Shown piece by piece: positions 1 through 4,531 of a stretch of 6,226 nucleotides of DNA. The first letter of the stretch is position 1, and every line of letters begins with the position of its first letter. The notes beneath the pieces were generated by a model. The model had not been told where the DNA came from. It saw only the letters and a program-made list of their open reading frames with translations, and ran no database searches. The position numbers and the translations under genes are program-made. The DNA comes from JAHFUI01 sp041485905 (GTDB lineage: Bacteria; Acidobacteriota; Vicinamibacteria; Vicinamibacterales; CAVVIG01), in NCBI GenBank assembly GCA_041485905.1, contig JBGPKK010000246.1, positions 1 through 6,226 of the forward strand, read 5' to 3'.

Positions 1-130
1 AGTACGTCTCGACGCCGCAGAGCCGCTTATAGCGGGCGATCACATCCGCCGCGATCTTCTCGTAAGCCGTCCCCAGGTGCGGCCGGCTGTTGACGTAATC
101 GATAGCGGTCGTGAGGAAGAACCGGCTCAC
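1..130 (-). CDS. metG: Methionyl-tRNA synthetase, N-terminal 43 residues (3' part lies outside the window)
   Basis: This class I aminoacyl-tRNA synthetase would charge tRNA-Met with methionine in the cytoplasm. Only the first 43 codons are present, and the frame stays open to the window edge. The visible protein has the MetRS opening: a beta strand (FFLTTAIDYVN, residues 4-14), then the class I signature as HLGT at 18-21, then a helix with IAADVIARYKRL (26-37), which matches the usual MetRS continuation. The last position of the HIGH signature is Thr here rather than His. The start is GTG at 130-128, which overlaps the larC stop codon (TGA, 129-127) by four bases as GTGA. Translation is therefore probably coupled to larC, and an AAGG about ten bases upstream could serve as a weak ribosome site. 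The KMSKS motif and the anticodon domain are outside the window. Identification rests on the N-terminus alone but is distinctive. Confidence 0.88.
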   Translation of the reverse strand, partial: MSRFFLTTAIDYVNSRPHLGTAYEKIAADVIARYKRLCGVETY

Positions 131-1410
131 GTGCGATAGGCCTTCACGGCGAGCGCCTGGACTTCCTTGACCGACAGGTTGTTGGCGGCCGCGAGCCGGA
201 CGCAATCGTCGAACTCCGGCGAGGCGTTGACGATGCGGCCGTCGCGCCACGCGATCTTGAACCGCACGGCGCCGACAGAGGTGGCTACCGAAACGACCTC
301 GCGACGCAGGCATTCCCGATCGACGTCAGCATGCCGGAGCCCGATGGTCGTCGTCTCGCGAAACACGATGTCGGCGAGCGCGGAGCGAAGCTCGGGCCGC
401 GCCACGATGGTCAGCAGCGTGCCCGGGCGATTTTTCTTCATTTGGATCGGCACGTAAAAGACCTCGAGGGCACCGGCCTCGTAGAGCCGGTCCATGACCA
501 CGCCGAAGATCTGGGGGTTCATGTCATCGATCTCGCACTCGATCACCGTCACCCGGTCGGTCTCGGTCCTGTCCGCCGCCTGGCCGACCAGAATCCGAAG
601 GACGTTCGGCGTCGACGGAAAATCGCGATCTCCTGCTCCGTATCCGACCCGTTCGATCGACATCGGCGGAATCGGTCCAAACGACGTGGCGTAGGCAGAC
701 ACGATCAGGGCACCGGTCGGCGTGACAAGCTCCTGCTGCACGGATCCGCCGTAAATCGGCGCGTCGCCAAGCAGCTTCACCGTCGCGGGCGCCGGCACGG
801 GAAAGATGCCGTGGGCCGAGTTGACCATGCCGCCCCCGACATTGAGCGGCGAGCAGACGACCTGGTCGGCGCCACACCATTCCAGTCCGAACACGGCGCC
901 GACGATGTCGATGATCGAATCCAGGGCGCCGACCTCATGGAGGTGGACCTGCTCAACCGGCACCTGATGGATCGCGGCTTCCGCCTCTGCCAGCCGCCGA
1001 AACAGTGCCTTGGCCCGCTCGCGTCCGGCAGCCGACAGCGCGGAGCGATCAATGAGCGTGCAGATCTCGGGCAGACTTCGATGGGGATGGTGAGCCTGGT
1101 GTTCGTGCTGGGTGCTCGGTGCTGAACGCTGGTGTTCGTGCGGGTGCTCGTGCGGATGCTCGTGCAAGTGCGGGTGCTCGTGCTGGTGCTGGGTGCTGAG
1201 TGCTGCAGCGCCGTGCTCGTGGACGATGAACTTTGTCGCCGATACGCCGGCTCGCAGGACGCGATTGGCGCTGATGTCGTACCCCGACACCGCCAGCGTA
1301 CCAAGCGCGCGCGTCAACTCCTCGAGCGGCAGGCCGGCGTCGAGGAGCGCCCCGAGCAGCATGTCGCCGGAGATGCCAGAGAAACAGTCGAAGTACAGTA
1401 GCCTCGCCAT
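127..1410 (-). CDS. larC: LarC family nickel-insertion protein (nickel pincer cofactor biosynthesis)
   Basis: LarC is the CTP-dependent nickel insertase that completes the nickel-pincer nucleotide cofactor used by lactate racemase and related LarA enzymes. It acts in the cytoplasm. The preferred start (ATG, 1410-1408) gives 427 residues. Family motifs appear in order: FDCFSGISGDM (7-17), a His-rich linker (64-110), HEVGALDSI (158-166), LNVGGG (189-194), PVPAPAT (204-210), ELVTPTGA (227-234), GYGAG (256-260), PNVLR (268-272), IDDMNPQ (294-300), MKKNRPG (324-330) and ETTTIGLR (352-359). An ATG 21 bases upstream (1431) is in frame. It lies inside an octamer repeat and lacks a ribosome site, whereas GAGGGA sits just before the chosen start. 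Unlike Lactiplantibacillus, where larC is read through a frameshift, this gene is one continuous frame. It lies downstream of radC and overlaps metG by four bases. larA, larB and larE are not in the window. Confidence 0.92.
   Translation of the reverse strand: MARLLYFDCFSGISGDMLLGALLDAGLPLEELTRALGTLAVSGYDISANRVLRAGVSATKFIVHEHGAAALSTQHQHEHPHLHEHPHEHPHEHQRSAPSTQHEHQAHHPHRSLPEICTLIDRSALSAAGRERAKALFRRLAEAEAAIHQVPVEQVHLHEVGALDSIIDIVGAVFGLEWCGADQVVCSPLNVGGGMVNSAHGIFPVPAPATVKLLGDAPIYGGSVQQELVTPTGALIVSAYATSFGPIPPMSIERVGYGAGDRDFPSTPNVLRILVGQAADRTETDRVTVIECEIDDMNPQIFGVVMDRLYEAGALEVFYVPIQMKKNRPGTLLTIVARPELRSALADIVFRETTTIGLRHADVDRECLRREVVSVATSVGAVRFKIAWRDGRIVNASPEFDDCVRLAAANNLSVKEVQALAVKAYRT
1081..1221 (-). 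repeat. His-rich linker of LarC, built on 7-base and 6/12-base tandem repeats
   Basis: These 141 bases encode LarC residues 64-110, which contain 17 histidines, mostly as HEHPH-type repeats. At the DNA level (plus strand) there are two runs of a heptamer close to GTGCTGG. One is at 1105-1132: GTGCTGG, GTGCTCG, GTGCTGA, ACGCTGG. The other is at 1180-1206: GTGCTG, GTGCTGG, GTGCTGA, GTGCTGC. Between them are 12-base units such as CGTGCGGGTGCT (1137-1148) and CGTGCGGATGCT (1149-1160). The heptamer runs encode similar peptides, PSTQHEH and LSTQHQH. A His-rich segment at this place is known in LarC-family proteins and probably binds nickel. Copy number is likely to vary between strains. Confidence 0.8.
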
Positions 1411-1413
1411 TCG

Positions 1414-1419
1414 TCCCTC
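1414..1419 (-). promoter_or_regulatory. Ribosome binding site deciding the larC start
   Basis: GAGGGA on the minus strand lies three bases before the ATG at 1410, with its GAGG core five bases away. No comparable purine run precedes the alternative ATG at 1431, so this site favours the shorter LarC. The protein alignment agrees, because family members begin near the FDCFSGISGDM motif. Confidence 0.55.
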
Positions 1420-1512
1420 GAATCTCGTCATCTGGTCATCTGGTTATCTCGTCATTGATTTTCCCAATTAGCAATCCCAATGACCAGACAACCAGATGAT
1501 CAGATGACCAGA
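1420..1512. repeat. Inverted array of octamer tandem repeats between radC and larC
   Basis: The left arm (1420-1459) is a run of 8-base units close to TCATCTGG: GAATCTCG, TCATCTGG, TCATCTGG, TTATCTCG, TCATTGAT. The right arm (1481-1512) holds four units of the complementary register: TGACCAGA, CAACCAGA, TGATCAGA, TGACCAGA. A spacer of about 21 bases (1460-1480), AT-rich compared with its surroundings, separates the arms. The arms can pair into a long imperfect stem in RNA, or a cruciform in DNA. Transcribed from radC, the stem would lie between the radC stop and the larC start. There is no run of U after it, so a classic intrinsic terminator is unlikely. The array extends slightly into the 5' extension that would exist if larC began at 1431. 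Confidence 0.85.
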
Positions 1513-1521
1513 TGCGCCCTA

Positions 1522-2190
1522 TCAGAGTTGTCCCATTTCCTTGAAGCTCCAGTACCGCACATCGCCCAGGACGATGTGATCCACGAGGTCGATCCCCATC
1601 ACGATTCCCGCCGCCACCAACCGTCGCGTCAACTCCACATCGTCGGGGCTGGGCGTGGGATCGCCGGATGGATGGTTGTGAAAGACAACGACCGATGCCG
1701 CACCGCCGACAGCGGCCTCCCGGAATACTTCGCGCGGCTGCACGACGGTCGCGTTCAGGCTGCCGATGGCCAACACCGTCGTCCTCACCACGCGATGCTT
1801 CGTGTCGAGCAGGATGAGGCCGAACTGCTCGACCGGGCGCGCTCCAAACGACGGCAGCAGATACGCGGCCGCATCGCGCGGGGTCCGCAGTTGAATCCGC
1901 GCGCTTGGCGCGTGGCCCAGCGTCCGGCGGCCGAGCTCGACCGCCGCCAGCAACTGCGCCGCCTTCGCGCGTCCGATTCCCGCCACGCGCGCCAGATCGT
2001 CGCACGTCGATCGCACCAGCCCATGGAGACCGCCGCGCGCGGCCAGCAGATCGTTTGCGATCGCGAGCGCGTTGGTTCGGCGATAGCCGCTGCCCAGCAC
2101 GACGGCGACCAGTTCGTTGTCGCCGAGCGCCGTCACGCCGTGCCGCGCGAGTTTTTCGCGCGGACGATCGTCCGGTGAAAGCTCTTTCAT
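1522..2190 (-). CDS. radC: RadC family JAB/MPN-domain protein
   Basis: RadC proteins carry a JAMM-type metalloprotease-like fold. The name reflects an early link to DNA repair, but the biochemical role is unsettled. The 222-residue protein has the normal family length and layout. It opens with the typical MKELSPDDRPREKL. A helix-hairpin-helix segment (VAGIGRAKAAQL, 69-80) suggests DNA contact. The JAB domain follows, with the metal-site pattern complete: Glu121 in VEQF, then H171-x-H173-x7-S181-x-x-D184 within HNHPSGDPTPSPDD. The start (ATG, 2190-2188) fits the family N-terminus, although no ribosome site is visible before it. It is the first gene of a minus-strand block with larC and metG, and it is divergent from the DUF4398 gene. 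No key residue is missing. Confidence 0.95.
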   Translation of the reverse strand: MKELSPDDRPREKLARHGVTALGDNELVAVVLGSGYRRTNALAIANDLLAARGGLHGLVRSTCDDLARVAGIGRAKAAQLLAAVELGRRTLGHAPSARIQLRTPRDAAAYLLPSFGARPVEQFGLILLDTKHRVVRTTVLAIGSLNATVVQPREVFREAAVGGAASVVVFHNHPSGDPTPSPDDVELTRRLVAAGIVMGIDLVDHIVLGDVRYWSFKEMGQL

Positions 2191-2239
2191 CTACTATAGC
2201 CCATAGCTGAAAGCGGAGACCCGGCGCTATACTGCACTC
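2191..2239. promoter_or_regulatory. Divergent promoter region between radC and the DUF4398 gene
   Basis: For the plus-strand gene, TATACT at 2228-2233 matches the bacterial -10 box at five of six positions. It is followed by exactly six bases and then the ATG at 2240. Transcription would thus start at the A of the start codon, giving a leaderless mRNA. A -35 element is weak: CTGAAA at 2207-2212 with a short 15-base spacer is the best candidate. On the minus strand TATAGT (2198-2193) resembles a -10 box, but it lies only two bases from the radC ATG, which would place the start of transcription inside the gene. The radC promoter is therefore not resolved. Confidence 0.5.
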
Positions 2240-2827
2240 ATGCCGCGCACGCGCGGGCTCACGCTCGTCCTCTTCCTCGCGTCGACTCTCCTCTCGCCCG
2301 CGTGCGCCGACGATCCCCCGGACAAAGAAATGCGGGAGGCGCAAGCCGCCATCGACGCAGCGCGTGGAGCGGGCGCCGACGAGTTCGCGCACGACGAATT
2401 CGCGGCCGCCGAAACCACTCTCGCTCATGCGCGCGAGGCCGTCCAACAGCGGGACTACCGCCTCGCGCTCAATCACGCGCTTGACAGCCGCGAACGCGCG
2501 CAAACGGCGGCGAAGGACGCGGCCGTGCAGCAAAAGAGCGCGCGCGCCGACGCGCAGCGCGCGCTTGCCGCCGCCTCCACGGCGCTCGCTCACGCGAAGG
2601 CCAGGCTGAAGACCGCCGAGACCGCCCATAAATCGACGCGGACGCTCGCCGACGCGCGACGAAGCATCGCCGACGGGGATGAGGCCGTGCAAAAAGCGCG
2701 CGCAGCGCTCGACACTGGTCAATACCAGGACGTGACGAAGGCCTTGAACGACTCAGCGGCCCATCTGGCGGGCGCCGTGCCCGAATTGGACGCGGCCCCT
2801 GGCGCGGCCCCGCGTCGCCGGCGCTGA
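2240..2827 (+). CDS. Exported DUF4398 domain protein, possible lipoprotein
   Basis: The function is unknown. The N-terminus looks like a secretion signal: basic residues R3 and R5, a hydrophobic stretch about 7-18, then LLSPAC with Cys at 22. The lipobox is imperfect, with Ser at -3 and Pro at -2, and an ACA-DD site for signal peptidase I overlaps it. The mature protein could be lipid-anchored or free in the periplasm. Residues about 26-105 fit the DUF4398 pattern (Pfam family from memory): an alanine-rich helical hairpin with A-x-x-x-I-x-A-A-R, G-A-D-E-F-A, an AAETTLAHAREAV helix and a DYRLALNHA helix. Residues 105-180 continue as Ala/Lys/Arg-rich helix, probably coiled coil. The C-terminus ends in RRRR. 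No OmpA-like peptidoglycan-binding domain follows, unlike some relatives. The length is 195 residues. The gene appears to be leaderless and stands alone, convergent with the dapF-like gene. Confidence 0.8.
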   Translation: MPRTRGLTLVLFLASTLLSPACADDPPDKEMREAQAAIDAARGAGADEFAHDEFAAAETTLAHAREAVQQRDYRLALNHALDSRERAQTAAKDAAVQQKSARADAQRALAAASTALAHAKARLKTAETAHKSTRTLADARRSIADGDEAVQKARAALDTGQYQDVTKALNDSAAHLAGAVPELDAAPGAAPRRRR

Positions 2828-2897
2828 TCCCGATCAATAATTCTGACAAGGGAGTTCGCGTCCGTGTACGCGGATTCTGCGCTGCGCACGCCCTGCT

Positions 2898-3701
2898 TCA
2901 GCGATCGGTCGGCGGCCGAAGCCACTCGCCTTCGCAGACGACTTCCGCCCATCCGGTGAGATAGACGTTGTCGTCGAGCCATTCGACGCGCTGCACGCCG
3001 CCCGGCGCGATGATGTCAGCGGCGCGCGCAGCCCCTCCGAATGCGGCGGCCGCGACAAGCGCCGCGCACGACCCGGTGCCGGACGAAGTCGTGGCACCGC
3101 AGCCGCGCTCCCAGATCACAATGCGCACGCGATCTGGCGCCTCGACCTCCGCGAATTCCACGTTGGTGCCGGCGGGAAACATCGTGTGGTGTTCGATCGC
3201 CGCGCCGAGACGACGAAATCGCTCATCGTCTGGCAGGCGCCCGATCACCACACACTGCGGGTTGCCGATGTTGAGGACGATAGCTTGGAGGGAGTCGCCG
3301 CCGGCCATGATAGAGACCTCGCGCACGTCGGTCGGCAATCCCATCGCGGCCCGAAACACCTGACGAGCGCGTAAGCCCCCGATCCGCGTCAGCACCTTGC
3401 CGCCGGCTTCCGTGTGAATCGTCACGACGGCGTCCGGGCGATCGTCGGCGCGCAACAGCAGCGCGGCCAGTCCTCGCAGACCGTTGCCCGACACTTCCGC
3501 GCGGCTTCCATCGGCGTTGTGCAGCGTCATGGTCGCAGCGTCTCCGGTCCTGGCGTACACAATCAGACCGTCAGCCCCGACGCCGGTGTGGCGGTCGCAG
3601 ATCTCCCGGGCAAGGGGAACGAGCGCGATGCCGCTCACGACACTCTTTTCGACGTAGAGAAAGTCGTTGCCGTAGGCGTGGGCCTTGGTGAATTTCAGCA
3701 T
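2898..3701 (-). CDS. dapF: Diaminopimelate epimerase-family protein lacking both catalytic cysteines
   Basis: DapF interconverts LL- and meso-diaminopimelate for lysine and peptidoglycan synthesis, without a cofactor, using two cysteines as acid and base. This 267-residue protein has the family length and most substrate-binding motifs: YGNDF (N12), GVGADGL (40-46), NADGSRAE (62-69), GNPQC (146-150), GTNVEF (178-183) and WERG (197-200). The catalytic positions differ. The usual CGNG is SGNG with Ser71 (codon TCG, 3491-3489). The usual ACGTG is SSGTG with Ser207 (codon TCC, 3083-3081). The usual GNPH is GNPQ with Gln149. Nearby cysteines at 150, 201 and 212 are not at the catalytic positions. 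The frame is intact, so this looks like a divergent subfamily rather than decay. It may catalyse another proton-transfer reaction, or still act as a weak epimerase. It lies 36 bases after the methyltransferase and is probably co-transcribed. No clear ribosome site is seen. Confidence 0.85.
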   Translation of the reverse strand: MLKFTKAHAYGNDFLYVEKSVVSGIALVPLAREICDRHTGVGADGLIVYARTGDAATMTLHNADGSRAEVSGNGLRGLAALLLRADDRPDAVVTIHTEAGGKVLTRIGGLRARQVFRAAMGLPTDVREVSIMAGGDSLQAIVLNIGNPQCVVIGRLPDDERFRRLGAAIEHHTMFPAGTNVEFAEVEAPDRVRIVIWERGCGATTSSGTGSCAALVAAAAFGGAARAADIIAPGGVQRVEWLDDNVYLTGWAEVVCEGEWLRPPTDR

Positions 3702-3715
3702 GCGATGATCGCCGC

Positions 3716-3737
3716 GCCGGACCTCATAAGGTCCGGC
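3716..3737 (-). repeat. Perfect 9-bp hairpin between the methyltransferase and dapF-like genes
   Basis: GCCGGACCT (3716-3724) pairs perfectly with AGGTCCGGC (3729-3737) around a four-base loop, CATA on the plus strand. The stem begins immediately after the methyltransferase stop codon (TAG at 3740-3738) and ends 14 bases before the dapF-like ATG. There is no U-tract, so it is not a standard terminator. It might act as an mRNA-stabilising or attenuating stem inside the operon, or be one copy of a dispersed palindromic repeat. Confidence 0.8.
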
Positions 3738-4496
3738 CTACTTCTTACAAAATGCCAGCAAATGCCACCCGAAGCGCCGGACGAGCGGGCGCGGGAGCGC
3801 GTTGAACACGCCGACGAAGAGGCTGTTATACACCGCCCCCTTCCAGCCGCCATGCAATCGCGATTTCACCGGAAACCGCTCTGGCACAATTCGCACGTCA
3901 CGGAATCCCGCGAGCAGTTTTCTGAATTCGCCGATGCTGAATTTCAGCAGGACGGGTGCATCGTCGTGCTCGAGGCCGACCTTCATCAGCTTCGACAAGG
4001 CGTTCAGCCACGACACCCGGTTGTAGACCTGGAAGATGGCTTCGCCGCCGGGCGCGAGGACACGCCGGCACTCCTCGACCAGCCGCTTGGGATCCGCGGT
4101 GTATTGGACGACCCCGTGCGCGTACACGAGATCGAACGATTCGTCTGGACACGGCAACTGCTCGCCGTTGGCGATCTGGAAGTCGCCGCGCAGGCCCTGC
4201 TGCTCGAAGTTCGCCCGCGCGAGCTCGATCGCGGACGAAGCGATGTCGATGCCCGTGACGAGAGCGCCGCCTTTCGCGAAACGCGCCAGGTCGGTTCCGG
4301 CTCCGCATCCCACTTCGAGAACGCGGCGGCCGGCGTATCCGTCGAAGTGTACGAGCCGTAAGAGATGATGGAGCTTTTCGAAATGATACTGGTCGAGGTC
4401 GTGGAAGAAGCCGCGCGATCCGACCGGGTGCCGCGTGATTTCCAGATCGTGAATGTGCTGGTTCCAGTACGCGCGCACCTCGTCGATGATGGACAC
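3738..4496 (-). CDS. Class I SAM-dependent methyltransferase
   Basis: This protein transfers a methyl group from S-adenosylmethionine; the acceptor cannot be told from sequence. With the GTG start at 4496 it has 252 residues. After a helical N-terminus (VRAYWNQHIHDLE, 7-19) comes motif I, LEVGCGAGT (60-68), then the acidic residue at the end of strand 2 (GIDIA, D84), NGEQLP (110-115), FDLVYAHGVVQY (121-132) and VLAPGGE (146-152). This is the Methyltransf_11/25 type. The C-terminal third (about 155-252) is probably a substrate-recognition extension with conserved-looking aromatic and basic residues. It has no signal peptide or membrane segment. The open frame extends upstream to 4628, but that extra 44-residue stretch is Arg-rich, overlaps the divergent glpD gene and is probably not translated. 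A -10 box lies seven bases before the GTG. The gene leads a likely two-gene operon with the dapF-like gene. Confidence 0.87.
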   Translation of the reverse strand: MSIIDEVRAYWNQHIHDLEITRHPVGSRGFFHDLDQYHFEKLHHLLRLVHFDGYAGRRVLEVGCGAGTDLARFAKGGALVTGIDIASSAIELARANFEQQGLRGDFQIANGEQLPCPDESFDLVYAHGVVQYTADPKRLVEECRRVLAPGGEAIFQVYNRVSWLNALSKLMKVGLEHDDAPVLLKFSIGEFRKLLAGFRDVRIVPERFPVKSRLHGGWKGAVYNSLFVGVFNALPRPLVRRFGWHLLAFCKK

Positions 4497-4531
4497 GGAC
4501 GAAACTATATCAGTAGCATTGCGTCCGTCAC
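4497..4531. promoter_or_regulatory. Divergent promoter region between the methyltransferase and glpD-like genes
   Basis: On the minus strand TATAGT (4509-4504) is a good -10 box. GTGACG (4531-4526) sixteen bases upstream resembles a -35 box at four of six positions. Transcription would begin at about 4497-4496, right at the GTG start, so the methyltransferase mRNA is probably leaderless. The same AT core reads TATATC (4506-4511) on the plus strand, and TAGCAT follows at 4514-4519. Either could serve glpD with a leader of about 6-14 bases. No ribosome site is visible for either gene. The minus promoter is the stronger call. Confidence 0.5.

Noticed and set aside
331..1125. A 264-codon plus-strand open frame opposite larC
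   Set aside because: It mirrors larC codons, is rich in Arg, His and Asp, and has no family motif.
127..1410. Programmed frameshift in larC, as in Lactiplantibacillus larC1/larC2
   Set aside because: Both halves of the family motif set are in one uninterrupted frame.
1411..1431. Earlier larC start at 1431
   Set aside because: The extra seven residues come from the octamer repeat, no ribosome site precedes this ATG, and the family N-terminus fits the ATG at 1410.
1420..1512. CRISPR array
   Set aside because: The units are 8 bases long, contiguous and without unique spacers; the same holds for the array at 6151-6219.
1420..1512. Intrinsic terminator for radC
   Set aside because: The arms can pair, but no U-rich run follows on the minus strand.
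1436..2722. A 428-codon open frame on the minus strand running across radC and the DUF4398 gene
   Set aside because: The translation is Arg- and Gly-rich low-complexity protein with no recognisable motif, and it spans two well-supported genes and a promoter region. High GC removes stop codons in this frame.
2828..2897. Bidirectional terminator between the convergent DUF4398 and dapF-like genes
   Set aside because: Only short stems such as CGCGT/ACGCG are seen, with no U-tract on either strand, so I could not support a terminator.
3414..4361. A 315-codon plus-strand open frame opposite dapF and the methyltransferase
   Set aside because: It is antisense to two genes with clear family motifs and crosses the intergenic hairpin; the predicted protein shows no domain.
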